The translations under genes were made by a program, and so were the position numbers. From assembly GCF_002931075.1 (NCBI RefSeq), contig NZ_PSTQ01000001.1:248001-312000 (forward strand): DNA of 64,000 nucleotides, read 5' to 3'. The notes under the pieces were generated by a model, which saw nothing but the letters and a program-made list of their open reading frames with translations, was not told the DNA's origin and did not search any database. Positions 27,004-34,978 of the stretch are shown here, piece by piece; the first letter of the stretch is position 1, and each line of letters begins with the position of its first letter. The DNA is from Pseudoclavibacter sp. AY1F1. GTDB lineage: Bacteria; Actinomycetota; Actinomycetes; Actinomycetales; Microbacteriaceae.

Positions 27004-27372
27004 ATGAGTTCACTCGACGAAGCCATCAAGCAGCTGCTCAGCATCGAGGGCGCCACTGGTGCTGCGATTGTCGACTACGCCAGCGGGATGGCACTCGCGC
27101 AGGGCGGGAACCCGTCCTTCGATCTCGGCATCGCTGCCGCCGGCAACTCGAACGTCGTGCGAGCCAAGCTCGCAACGATGAGCGAGCTCGGTGTCACCGA
27201 CGAGATCGATGACATCCTGATCACGCTCAGCTCGCAGTATCACCTGATCAATGTCCTCAATACACAGGGATCGAACGGGCTGTTCATCTACCTCGTGCTG
27301 AGCCGCACGAGCGCGAACCTGGCGCTCGCGCGTCACAAACTCAAGGCGGTCTCCTCGCAGATCGCGGTGTGA
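27004..27372 (+). CDS. Roadblock/LC7 domain protein
   Basis: 122 aa from the ATG at 27004, which follows an excellent site (AAAGGGGAAA). The whole protein is one roadblock-like fold (SLDEAIKQLLSIEGATGAAI; SGMALAQGG; EIDDILITLSSQYHLINVL; GLFIYLVLSRTSANLALAR), a family that often regulates small GTPases or binds signalling partners. No GTPase gene is adjacent. An in-frame GTG at 26737 would give a 211-aa form with an acidic N-terminal arm; both starts may be used. A hairpin terminator follows. Confidence 0.8.
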   Translation: MSSLDEAIKQLLSIEGATGAAIVDYASGMALAQGGNPSFDLGIAAAGNSNVVRAKLATMSELGVTDEIDDILITLSSQYHLINVLNTQGSNGLFIYLVLSRTSANLALARHKLKAVSSQIAV

Positions 27373-27391
27373 CGACGGAGGTTCGTCGAGC

Positions 27392-27417
27392 GGAGGGGCG
27401 GCCTGGGTCGCCCCTCC
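27392..27417 (+). terminator. Terminator after the roadblock gene
   Basis: Perfect 9-bp stem (GGAGGGGCG 27392-27400/CGCCCCTCC 27409-27417) with an 8-nt loop, 20 nt after the stop. Confidence 0.7.
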
Positions 27418-27563
27418 TGCTTGATCCCTTGCTTCTAGTGCACCAAATGCGCTTCCCGAAGCCTCCTGGCCACCTGGCCCTGGCCGAGACAACGTCAAGC
27501 GAATTCGCCCGGGCTGCGGGGTGACCCCGCCGTCTTGCAGTCGAGGCGGGATACCATTCCGGC

Positions 27564-28133
27564 ATGCTCGAAGTCTGGATCGCCGTCGGAGCCGTGCTCC
27601 TCATCGCCATCGCCGTTGCCGTGTACGTGGTCGCCACGAGCCGGTCTCTCAAGCGCTTGAGGTCGAGAGTCGACGGCGCTTGGGGTGACATCACCGCGCA
27701 ACTGGCAGCTCGTGAGGAGCTGCTGCCGCAGCTCGAGACGCGCGTACGAGGGTTCGCGACCCACGAAGACAAGGTGTTCGCAGCGTTCGCGGAGGCCCGC
27801 CAGGCGAGCTCGCAGGCGGAGACACCCGAAGAAGTGAGCGCCGCCGAAAACCGCGTGCAGGGCGCACTTCGGGGGCTGTTCGCCGCGTCCGAGGCGTACC
27901 CGCAGCTGCAGTCGAGTCGAGAGTTCCTGCAGCTCCAGTCCGACCTCGTCGACATCGAGAACCGGATCCAGGCGTCCCGCCGCTTCTACAACGGCGGCGT
28001 CCGCGAGTACAACACCAAGGTGAAGGTGTTCCCCAACAATCTTGTGGCCGGTCCGTTGCACTATGAGCAGCGAACGTTCTTCGAAGTGGCCGATCGCGCC
28101 GCCATCTCGCAGCCCCCGCGAGTGCAGTTCTAG
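27564..28133 (+). CDS. LemA family protein
   Basis: 189 aa. An N-terminal signal-anchor helix (VWIAVGAVLLIAIAVAVYVV) precedes the LemA helical-bundle domain. Marks are RSRVDGAWGDITAQLAAREE, NRIQASRRFYNGGVREYNTK and KVFPNNLVAG. LemA proteins are widespread, membrane-anchored and of unclear biochemical role. It is 40 nt upstream of the permease gene, which seems to have its own promoter. Confidence 0.9.
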   Translation: MLEVWIAVGAVLLIAIAVAVYVVATSRSLKRLRSRVDGAWGDITAQLAAREELLPQLETRVRGFATHEDKVFAAFAEARQASSQAETPEEVSAAENRVQGALRGLFAASEAYPQLQSSREFLQLQSDLVDIENRIQASRRFYNGGVREYNTKVKVFPNNLVAGPLHYEQRTFFEVADRAAISQPPRVQF

Positions 28134-28160
28134 TGGCACTCCCGCGCCCGCAGGCGCTCG

Positions 28161-28166
28161 TAGTAT
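28161..28166 (+). promoter_or_regulatory. -10 element of a leaderless permease transcript
   Basis: TAGTAT ends 7 nt before the ATG at 28174 with no ribosome-binding site between, the same geometry as at mfd. Confidence 0.5.
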
Positions 28167-28173
28167 TGAGCCT

Positions 28174-29406
28174 ATGACCGAACGCGACCTCGACGAGCTA
28201 GCCGCCAAGGCGGCATCGCCGAGAACCGGCTCCACTCTGGCGGCGAACCCCACCCCAGCACAGCGCAACGAGAGCGAGGACGAGCTCGTCCCGCGTGGGC
28301 TGCGCATCGGCGCGGCCTGGGCCTGGCGCAGCGTTGCGATCCTGCTCGCGCTGATCCCGCTCGGGTGGCTGGTCGCGCAGGCGTCGATCCTCGTCATCCC
28401 GCTACTGGTGGCGGCCCTCCTCGCGTCTCTGCTCGCGCCGCTCATGAAGTGGCTTGTAGGAAGCGGTCTGCCAAGGTGGGCAGCCCTCATCTTGTCGCTC
28501 ATCGTGCTCCTCATGGCGATCGGCACGCTGATCACCCTCGTCATCAGCCAGTTCGCGCAGGGGTTCAACCTCGACCTCGGCAAGCTCGAGGCGCAGTACC
28601 AGCTTGCGTTGCAGTTCCTCGCGGACTCCCCACTCCACGTCACCGAGCAGCAGGTCGACGATGGACTCGGCCAGCTTGTCGAGTGGGTCCAGTCGAACGT
28701 CAACTCGATCGCCTCGCAGGCGGTCTCTGTCGGCTCCAACGTCGCCGCGTTCCTCGCGGGGACGCTCGTGACGGCGTTCGCGTTGATCTTCTACCTGCTG
28801 GATGGCCGCAGCATCTGGCTGTTCATCGTCTCGATCTTCCCCAAGAAGGCGCGCGCCGCTATCGACGGGGCTGGCCAGCGCGGCTGGATCTCCGTTGGCC
28901 ACTACGTACGGGTGCAGGTGCTCGTCGCACTCATCGATGCCATCGGGATCTACCTCGGCGCCGTCATCCTGCAGGTGCCGTTTGCGCTGCCCATCGGCGT
29001 GATCGTCTTCCTGGCCTCGTTTGTCCCCTATATCGGTGCCATCTCGGCTGGAACGATCGCCGTGGCTGTGGCGCTGGCCTACAACGGCTTCCTGAACGCG
29101 GTCATCATGCTCATCGTCGTTGTCGCCGTCATGCAGATCGAGTCGCACATTCTGCAGCCGCTGATCATGGGCAGTGCGGTCAAGCTGCACCCGCTCGCCG
29201 TCCTGCTTTCAGTCAGCGCCGGCACGATCTTCGGCGGCATAGCCGGCGCCGTCTTCGCGGTTCCGCTGGTTGCGGCCGGCAAGGTGATGGTCCAGTTCAT
29301 CTCACGTGGCACCTGGCGCGACGACCCCGACCCGACGAAGATTGCACACCCCCCAACATCCAAGCGCGAGAAGTCACAGCGCGAACAGAAGGCAAGCACG
29401 GTATGA
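28174..29406 (+). CDS. AI-2E (TqsA/PerM) family transporter
   Basis: 410 aa with about seven to eight membrane segments. It has the typical layout of two N-terminal helices, a soluble amphipathic region (about residues 125-190) and a C-terminal helical bundle with PFALPIGVIVFLASFVPYIG and HILQPLIMGSAVKLHPL. Members export varied small molecules or act as Na+/H+ antiporters; substrate unknown here. The C-terminus is Lys/Arg-rich and cytoplasmic. The ATG of the ilvA gene overlaps its stop, so the two are coupled. Confidence 0.88.
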   Translation: MTERDLDELAAKAASPRTGSTLAANPTPAQRNESEDELVPRGLRIGAAWAWRSVAILLALIPLGWLVAQASILVIPLLVAALLASLLAPLMKWLVGSGLPRWAALILSLIVLLMAIGTLITLVISQFAQGFNLDLGKLEAQYQLALQFLADSPLHVTEQQVDDGLGQLVEWVQSNVNSIASQAVSVGSNVAAFLAGTLVTAFALIFYLLDGRSIWLFIVSIFPKKARAAIDGAGQRGWISVGHYVRVQVLVALIDAIGIYLGAVILQVPFALPIGVIVFLASFVPYIGAISAGTIAVAVALAYNGFLNAVIMLIVVVAVMQIESHILQPLIMGSAVKLHPLAVLLSVSAGTIFGGIAGAVFAVPLVAAGKVMVQFISRGTWRDDPDPTKIAHPPTSKREKSQREQKASTV

Positions 29407-30650
29407 CCGCTCCCACCATCACGCTGGAACAGATCGTCGCTGCACGCGAAATCGTGCGGCAGGTCATCTCGCAGACGCCCATCGACTCGGCCCGCTTCCT
29501 CTCGGAGAAGCTCGGCTCGCCGGTGCTCCTCAAGTGCGAGAACATGCAGCGCACTGGCTCGTACAAGATCCGAGGTGCGACGTACCGCCTGTCGCAGTTG
29601 AGTGAAGAGCAGCGGTCCCGCGGGGTTGTTGCCGCATCGGCAGGCAACCACGCCCAGGGTGTCGCGTTCGCGGCGCGCCAGCTCGGCATCAAGGCGACGA
29701 TTTTCATGCCCGTCGGTGTGCCACTGCCCAAGCTGCAGGCCACCCGCGGGTACGGCGCGGAGGTCGTGCTGACCGGCGTGAACGTTGCCGATGCGCTTGT
29801 CGCGGCGAAGCAGTTCGCTGCAGATACGGGGGCGGAGTTCATCCACCCGTACGACCACACCGACATCATCACGGGCCAGGCGACGCTCGCACTGGACATC
29901 CTCGAGCAGGCTCCTGACGTGGACACGATCATCGTGCCCATCGGCGGCGGTGGGCTCATCTCCGGCGTGAGCGTCGCAGCGAAGCTCCTCGGCGAGCAGC
30001 GCGGCCGTCCGATTCGCATCATCGGCGTGCAGGCGGCGAACTCCGCGCCCTTCCCCGTCTCGCTGGAGGCGGGGCACCCGGTCAAGATCCAGGCCCGTCC
30101 GACGATCGCCGACGGTATTGCCGTCGACGTGCCTGGCGACATCACGTTCGAGGTCGTCCGCGAGCTCGTCGACGAGGTCGTGACCGTCTCGGAAGACGAC
30201 ATCTCGCGCGCGATCCTGCTCCTCGTGGAGCGTGCAAAGCTCGTCGCGGAGCCAGCGGGAGCGACCGCCGTGGCCGCGATCCTCGCCGACCAGATCAAGG
30301 ATGCAGGGACGACCGTCGCGATCCTCTCTGGCGGCAACATTGACCCGCTCATGCTCGAGAAGGTCCTCAGCCGAGGTCTCGCCGCCTCGGACCGCTACCT
30401 TAAGCTCGTCATCGAGCTGCAGGACGTGCCGGGTCAGCTCGCGCTCATCGCGAAGACCATCAGCGAGGTCAACGCGAACGTCGTGGAGGTGCTGCACACC
30501 CGCCACAACAAGGGTCTGCAGGTGAGTCACGTCGAGCTCGAGGTCTCCGTCGAGACTCGGGGCACCGAGCACTCGCATCAGGTCATGGATGCGCTTCGAG
30601 CCCTGGGCTACCAGCCCCGCACGAGCCGCGACGCTGCTCCCATGCCGTGA
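29403..30650 (+). CDS. ilvA: Threonine ammonia-lyase with short ACT domain
   Basis: 415 aa. A PLP enzyme that deaminates threonine to 2-oxobutyrate, the first step to isoleucine. The PLP lysine lies in RTGSYKIRGA, the phosphate-binding loop is GGGGLISG, and SAGNHAQGVA binds substrate. A single ACT-type regulatory domain follows (~residues 335-410: VIELQDVPGQLALIAKTISE), as in the short actinobacterial/TdcB-like enzymes. The ATG overlaps the stop of the permease gene (ATGA); co-expression with an exporter is notable. Confidence 0.92.
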   Translation: MTAPTITLEQIVAAREIVRQVISQTPIDSARFLSEKLGSPVLLKCENMQRTGSYKIRGATYRLSQLSEEQRSRGVVAASAGNHAQGVAFAARQLGIKATIFMPVGVPLPKLQATRGYGAEVVLTGVNVADALVAAKQFAADTGAEFIHPYDHTDIITGQATLALDILEQAPDVDTIIVPIGGGGLISGVSVAAKLLGEQRGRPIRIIGVQAANSAPFPVSLEAGHPVKIQARPTIADGIAVDVPGDITFEVVRELVDEVVTVSEDDISRAILLLVERAKLVAEPAGATAVAAILADQIKDAGTTVAILSGGNIDPLMLEKVLSRGLAASDRYLKLVIELQDVPGQLALIAKTISEVNANVVEVLHTRHNKGLQVSHVELEVSVETRGTEHSHQVMDALRALGYQPRTSRDAAPMP

Positions 30651-30707
30651 TCTGAGCATCCGCTCCGGAGCACCACCCGGTTCCGCGCCAACAAGAATCC
30701 GTACCAA

Positions 30708-30744
30708 CAAGAAGAGGGCCTCCCGCTGGGAGGCCCTCTTCTTG
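30708..30744. terminator. Bidirectional terminator between ilvA and greA
   Basis: 17-bp perfect stem (30708-30724/30728-30744) with a 3-nt loop between convergent genes; the ends of the stem are A/T-rich on both sides. Confidence 0.85.
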
Positions 30745-30772
30745 TGTCTCGTACGTACGGGTGGTCCCGTGC

Positions 30773-31258
30773 CTACGGGTGGAAAGTCTCGACTTCGACG
30801 ATCTCGACCTCGATGGAGTTGCCGTTCGGCGCCTCGTAGCTCGTGGACCCACCGACGGCAAGGCCGAGAATCGAAGCTCCGAGCGGGCTCTCGCCCGAGT
30901 ACACGCGAAGCTGCGTCTGGTCCGCCATCTCGCGGCTGCCGAGGAGGAACTTCTGTTCTTTGCCGCCGATCTTGGCCGTGACGACAGTCCCGGTCTCGAC
31001 AATGCCTGACGCTTCGGGGGCTTCACGCACCTCGGAGTTCTTCAGCATCGTCTCGAGCTGGTTGATGCGGGCCTCGATCTTGCCCTGTTCGTCCTTCGCC
31101 GCGTGGTAGCCGGCGTTCTCCTTGAGGTCGCCGTCCTCCCGCGCCTCCTCGATGCGCTTGGCGATCTCTTCGCGACCGTTCACGGCGAGCTCGTCGAGCT
31201 CTGCCTTGAGACGGTCATAAGTCTCCTGGGTAAGCCAGGTCACCGATGGGTTAGCCAT
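30773..31258 (-). CDS. greA: Transcription elongation factor GreA
   Basis: 161 aa, full length. GreA enters the RNA polymerase secondary channel and stimulates cleavage of backtracked RNA. The N-terminal coiled coil carries the tip acidic pair (EEAREDGDLKENAGYHAAKD), and the C-terminal FKBP-like domain ends with VGGSTSYEAPNG. The ATG at 31258 follows AAGGAG. It lies downstream of the DUF4307 gene; an 8-bp hairpin (31293-31300/31305-31312) sits between them. Confidence 0.95.
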   Translation of the reverse strand: MANPSVTWLTQETYDRLKAELDELAVNGREEIAKRIEEAREDGDLKENAGYHAAKDEQGKIEARINQLETMLKNSEVREAPEASGIVETGTVVTAKIGGKEQKFLLGSREMADQTQLRVYSGESPLGASILGLAVGGSTSYEAPNGNSIEVEIVEVETFHP

Positions 31259-31292
31259 GCTGGAACTCCTTGTGCAGCCGGATACGACCAAA

Positions 31293-31312
31293 GCCCTGAC
31301 GCGAGTCAGGGC
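31293..31312 (-). terminator. Hairpin between the DUF4307 gene and greA
   Basis: GCCCTGAC/GTCAGGGC stem with a tetraloop, followed on the minus strand by TTT. It is either a weak terminator or a structure in the greA leader. Confidence 0.4.
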
Positions 31313-31325
31313 CTCGCCACTCATT

Positions 31326-31775
31326 CTACGGCAACCAGCATTCCTTCACCAAAGCCGTAGTGCCCGCCTTCGTCGTGCGCACCTGCACGTTGAGCACCTG
31401 GGATGGCTCATCGCTCGGGGGAACGTCCACGATGTCCCACCCGACAACTGCCTGCTGCTCGTCGCGGATCTCGATGGCGCAGGTGACCTCGGTGCCGGCT
31501 GGCGCCGTGATGCGGTAGTCGAAGCTGACGTTCGCACTGTCGACGATCGAGAACCGCACCGTGTCGGCGCGGATCGCCGATGAGGAGACGGGGCCGACCG
31601 TTGTTGTCGCCCAGAACGCGACGACGGCGATGACGAAGATGCCGACGACCATCCAGATCCAGCGTTCCGGCTTCTTCTCCGATCGCCGTGCGCGGGTGCC
31701 GTAGCGGTCCACCAGGTCGGCTGCGGGGTCAGCTGCGGGGGCGGCATCCGCGACGGTTTCGCGTTCAGCTGACAC
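31326..31775 (-). CDS. DUF4307 domain membrane protein
   Basis: 149 aa: an Ala/Asp/Arg-rich cytoplasmic head, one membrane helix (WIWMVVGIFVIAVVAFWATT) and an extracytoplasmic beta-rich domain ending with a Cys (VKECWLP) and a second Cys in TEVTCAIEI. The family is typical of actinobacteria and sits between greA and mca, as here. Function unknown. The GTG follows CGAGAGGAAC. Confidence 0.85.
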   Translation of the reverse strand: MSAERETVADAAPAADPAADLVDRYGTRARRSEKKPERWIWMVVGIFVIAVVAFWATTTVGPVSSSAIRADTVRFSIVDSANVSFDYRITAPAGTEVTCAIEIRDEQQAVVGWDIVDVPPSDEPSQVLNVQVRTTKAGTTALVKECWLP

Positions 31776-31871
31776 AGGGGGTTCCTCTCGGCGGGAGGTC
31801 GTGCACGGCCAGAAAGAGGCGGCCGCGCGAGATAGGCTCTCTATCTAGGTTAACGTTCCACGAGGAGACCA

Positions 31872-32768
31872 GTGACACTTCGACTGTTGGCGGTCCACGC
31901 CCATCCCGATGACGAGTCAAGCAAGGGCGCGGCGACGTACGCCGCCTACCGTGCCAAAGGCGCCGAAGTCATGGTGGTCAGCTGCACCGGCGGCGAGGCT
32001 GGCGACATCCTCAATCCAGGCCTGGAATCCGTGCACCATGCGCAGCGTGACCTGGCGGGCCTTCGCCGCGTGGAGATGGCCGCGGCCCAGGAGTTCCTCG
32101 GGGTCGAGCACCGTTGGCTCGGGTACGTCGACTCAGGGATGGCGTCCGAAGACGGATCGCTCCCGGTCAACTCGTTCGCGAGCATCCCGCTCGACATCTC
32201 CTCGCGCCCATTGCTGCGCATCGTCCGGGAGTTCCGGCCGCACGTGCTCGTCACGTACGACGAGAACGGCGGCTACCCGCATCCGGATCACATCCGCACC
32301 CACGATGTGTCGATGCGGGTCTGGCGTGAGTCTGGTCTCGCCACTCACCCTGAGCTGGGTGCACCGTGGAGGATCTCGAAGCTGTACTACGACCGCACGA
32401 TGAACGGCAAGCGGGCCGACAGCCTCCTGCAGCACATCAAGGCGCTCGACCCGGAGTCGCCGCTCCTGGAGCGCCTCGAGCAGATGCTCGCGTGGATGCG
32501 AGACAAGCCGAGCAACGTGACGACACAGATCCAGATCGACAAGTTCCTCGATGCTCGCGACTCCGCGTTGCGCTCACACGCGAGCCAGGTTGCGCCCGAC
32601 AGCGGCTTCTTCGCTATCCCCCGGGACATCGAGGTCGCCGCGTACCCGTTCGACGATTTCGAACTCATCGATTCGAGGGTTGACGCGCCCACGCCTGAGA
32701 CCGACCTGTTCGCCGGTGTCGACGAGCGTAACGATGACAAGCAGGGCGCCGCGGAGGCTTCCGAGTGA
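31872..32768 (+). CDS. mca: Mycothiol S-conjugate amidase
   Basis: 298-aa zinc amidase of the PIG-L/LmbE family. Mca cleaves mycothiol S-conjugates to mercapturic acids in actinobacterial detoxification. The metal motif AHPDDE is at residues ~10-15 and the third ligand lies in GGYPHPDH. YDENGGYPHPDH and the longer C-terminus match Mca better than the deacetylase MshB. The GTG follows CGAGGAGA, and TAGGTT at 31846-31851 is a plausible -10. This gene argues strongly that the organism makes mycothiol. Confidence 0.9.
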   Translation: MTLRLLAVHAHPDDESSKGAATYAAYRAKGAEVMVVSCTGGEAGDILNPGLESVHHAQRDLAGLRRVEMAAAQEFLGVEHRWLGYVDSGMASEDGSLPVNSFASIPLDISSRPLLRIVREFRPHVLVTYDENGGYPHPDHIRTHDVSMRVWRESGLATHPELGAPWRISKLYYDRTMNGKRADSLLQHIKALDPESPLLERLEQMLAWMRDKPSNVTTQIQIDKFLDARDSALRSHASQVAPDSGFFAIPRDIEVAAYPFDDFELIDSRVDAPTPETDLFAGVDERNDDKQGAAEASE

Positions 32769-33136
32769 TGCTCCTCGCGCATGCCCAGACCTGGGCGCTC
32801 TCGCTGGCCGCGACGGCACCGACGCCGGGGGAGGAGCTTCCCTTCAACCCTGATGACGTTACGCCGGGGCCGCTCGGGTTCTTCGTCTTCATCTTCGTCG
32901 CCGTCGCGACCGGGCTGCTTGTCATGGACCTGATTCGCCGCACGAGCCGAGTGCAGGCGAGGGCCCGCATCCGCGAGCAGCTGCAGGCCGAGGTCGCAGC
33001 CAACGCGGCTGCAGCAACCGAGGTCCCAGCCGAGGGCGCCGCCGGGGTGCCAGATGAGTCGAGCCCGACGACCGATGGTGGCGTCGCGCCCGACTCGAAG
33101 AAGCCTTCCGACGAGGCGAGGAAGGCTGCCGACTAG
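32768..33136 (+). CDS. Small single-pass membrane protein
   Basis: 122 aa. A short extracytoplasmic N-terminus, one helix (LGFFVFIFVAVATGLLVMDL), a basic coiled segment (RRTSRVQARARIREQLQAEV) and an Ala/Pro/Asp-rich tail. Not a named family I can identify, but such genes commonly follow mca. The start overlaps the mca stop (GTGATG: GTG 32765 or ATG 32768). Its stop overlaps tail-to-tail by 4 bp with the haemolysin III gene. Confidence 0.7.
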   Translation: MLLAHAQTWALSLAATAPTPGEELPFNPDDVTPGPLGFFVFIFVAVATGLLVMDLIRRTSRVQARARIREQLQAEVAANAAAATEVPAEGAAGVPDESSPTTDGGVAPDSKKPSDEARKAAD

Positions 33137-33873
33137 GCGAAGACCGGGGGGTCGATGCAGAGCAGCAGAATGCCGGTCCACTGGCTGAGGAACGCGAGCA
33201 CTGTGAAGACGTGGAACAGCTCGTGGAAACCGAAGTGGCCTGGCCAGAGGTTCGGCCGCTTGAGCGCGTAGAAGACTGCGCCAGCGGTGTAGAAGAGGCC
33301 GCCGACCACGATGAGCACGACCGTCGCGACGTTCACGGCCGCGATGTCGCCGAGGTAGGCCACCGCGGCCCAGCCCAGGGCGATGTAGAGCGCGACGTAG
33401 AGCCAGCGCGGTGCGCCGATCCAGAACACGCGGAAACAGATGCCAAGCAGAGCCGCGCCCCAGACGATCGCGAACAACGGCCAGCCCTTGTCCGGCGGCA
33501 GAGCGACGAGCGCGATCGGGGCGTACGTGCCCGAGATGAGGAGGAAGATGTTCGCGTGGTCGAAGCGCTTGAGGGCGACGCGCGTCTTCTCGTTCCAGTT
33601 GAAGCGGTGGTAGAGCGCGGAGATGCCGAAGAGCAGCCACGAGCAGACCGCGTACAGCGCGCAGGCAAGCTTCGCGGTGGTGCCCTCTGCGAGCACGACG
33701 AGGATGATTCCCGCGGCGATGGAAACGGGCAGGGTGCCTGCGTGCACCCAGCCGCGCCAGGACGGTTTCGGCTCGGTGGTGGGGGCCCCGGTTTCTGCTT
33801 CGAGCAGGGGCAAATGCACCGTGGGCTCTGGTCCCGGGTCGAGTTCCGCGTCAGCGTGATGTTCTGATGCCAC
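33133..33873 (-). CDS. Haemolysin III / PAQR-family membrane protein (TrhA-like)
   Basis: 246 aa with seven predicted membrane segments. Conserved PAQR motifs are present: ISALYHRFNW, FDHANIFLLISGTYAP and GFHELFHVFTV, whose His/Asp residues bind Zn in the family. Bacterial members affect membrane fluidity homeostasis. The first ~40 residues are acidic and cytoplasmic. The GTG lies 6 nt after a TAGAGT -10 with no ribosome-binding site. It is divergent from uppS, an arrangement common in actinobacteria. Confidence 0.87.
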   Translation of the reverse strand: MASEHHADAELDPGPEPTVHLPLLEAETGAPTTEPKPSWRGWVHAGTLPVSIAAGIILVVLAEGTTAKLACALYAVCSWLLFGISALYHRFNWNEKTRVALKRFDHANIFLLISGTYAPIALVALPPDKGWPLFAIVWGAALLGICFRVFWIGAPRWLYVALYIALGWAAVAYLGDIAAVNVATVVLIVVGGLFYTAGAVFYALKRPNLWPGHFGFHELFHVFTVLAFLSQWTGILLLCIDPPVFA

Positions 33874-33879
33874 CCTGGC

Positions 33880-33885
33880 ACTCTA
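33880..33885 (-). promoter_or_regulatory. -10 element of a leaderless haemolysin III transcript
   Basis: TAGAGT on the minus strand, 6 nt before the GTG at 33873, with no ribosome-binding site. Confidence 0.5.
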
Positions 33886-33937
33886 CGCGGCCTTGTGCAC
33901 GCAGATCGGACCTGGGGTCCGGTACGTTGTTTGAACC

Positions 33938-34720
33938 ATGTCGATGATTCCAACCAGCTTGCGGAGCTTCCTGTACGGGCTGTACACGAGGCGGCTGCGT
34001 CGTTCTCTGCACGGACGCCCCAAGCCGAAGCATGTCGCGATGATCATCGATGGCAACAGGCGTTGGGCGAGGCAGCTCGGCCTGAGGGATGCCGCTCAGG
34101 GGCACGCGGCGGGTGCTGCCAAGATGATGGAGTTCCTCGCCTGGTGCGACCGTGAAGGGGTTCAGGTCGTCACCCTCTACCTCCTGTCGAACGACAACCT
34201 CAAGAATCGCAGCAGCGAAGAGCTCGACGCGCTCATCGACATCATCGAGAAGCTCGCGATGCAGATCGCTGAGAACGCACGCTGGCGCGTGCACCACGCC
34301 GGCTCGCCCGAGCACCTGCCCGCGGGCCTCGGCGCGACCCTTGAGCGTCTCCAGCGCGACACGGCACAACGTCGGGGGATGCACGTGAACCTGGCCGTCG
34401 GGTACGGGGGCCGCAGCGAGATCGTCGATGCCATGCGAAGGATCGTGCGCGCCCATGCCGCGGATGGTGGCGATGTTGCGGCCCTCGCGGACATCCTCAC
34501 GCCCGACCTCATCGCGGAGCACCTCTACACGGGCGGGCAGCCCGACCCGGACCTCGTGATCCGCACTTCCGGTGAGCAGCGTCTCAGCGACTTCATGCTC
34601 TGGCAGTCGGCGCACTCGGAGTTCTACTTCGTCGAGGCGCTCGGGCCCGACCTGCGCGAGGTGGATTTCCTCCGAGCCCTACGCGATTTCGCGTCGCGTC
34701 AGCGTCGCTTCGGCCAGTAG
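33938..34720 (+). CDS. uppS: Isoprenyl (cis-prenyl) transferase, UppS family
   Basis: 260 aa. It condenses isopentenyl diphosphate in cis onto allylic diphosphates to make polyprenyl carriers for the cell wall. HVAMIIDGNRRWAR carries the catalytic Asp, YLLSNDNLKNRSSEEL is the region that in short-chain actinobacterial enzymes (Z-FPP synthase type) differs from the LSTEN motif, and LVIRTSGEQRLSDFMLWQ is intact. It could therefore be a short-chain cis-prenyl synthase. The ATG has no clear ribosome-binding site; TACGTT at 33923 may be its -10. Confidence 0.88.
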   Translation: MSMIPTSLRSFLYGLYTRRLRRSLHGRPKPKHVAMIIDGNRRWARQLGLRDAAQGHAAGAAKMMEFLAWCDREGVQVVTLYLLSNDNLKNRSSEELDALIDIIEKLAMQIAENARWRVHHAGSPEHLPAGLGATLERLQRDTAQRRGMHVNLAVGYGGRSEIVDAMRRIVRAHAADGGDVAALADILTPDLIAEHLYTGGQPDPDLVIRTSGEQRLSDFMLWQSAHSEFYFVEALGPDLREVDFLRALRDFASRQRRFGQ

Positions 34721-34978
34721 CGGCGACGTTCACAGACACGACACAAGATTTAACTTTTGCCTGCGCGTGGCGCGCTGGCCATCGTCGTACGTTAATGCCA
34801 TCAGGTACGGTGCCTGATCGAAACGGCCACAGGTTCCCGAAGTTCGTTTCAACCTACCGAGTCCCCCTGTGGTCGTAACGTAACCCAACGACGAGCGAGA
34901 GCTTGGCGAAGGAGCGGAACTGCCGTGACACCCGCACAGCGCAACACCGACCACCTCGAGAACGAGGAAGGGGGCGCC

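Noticed and set aside
28365-30650. 761-aa frame running from the permease into ilvA
   Set aside because: The first ~345 codons are an Arg-rich shadow of the permease; the real ilvA start is the coupled ATG at 29403.
34721-34978. Possible riboswitch upstream of the PhoH gene
   Set aside because: Only one small hairpin (34799-34818) is visible and no known riboswitch core was recognised.
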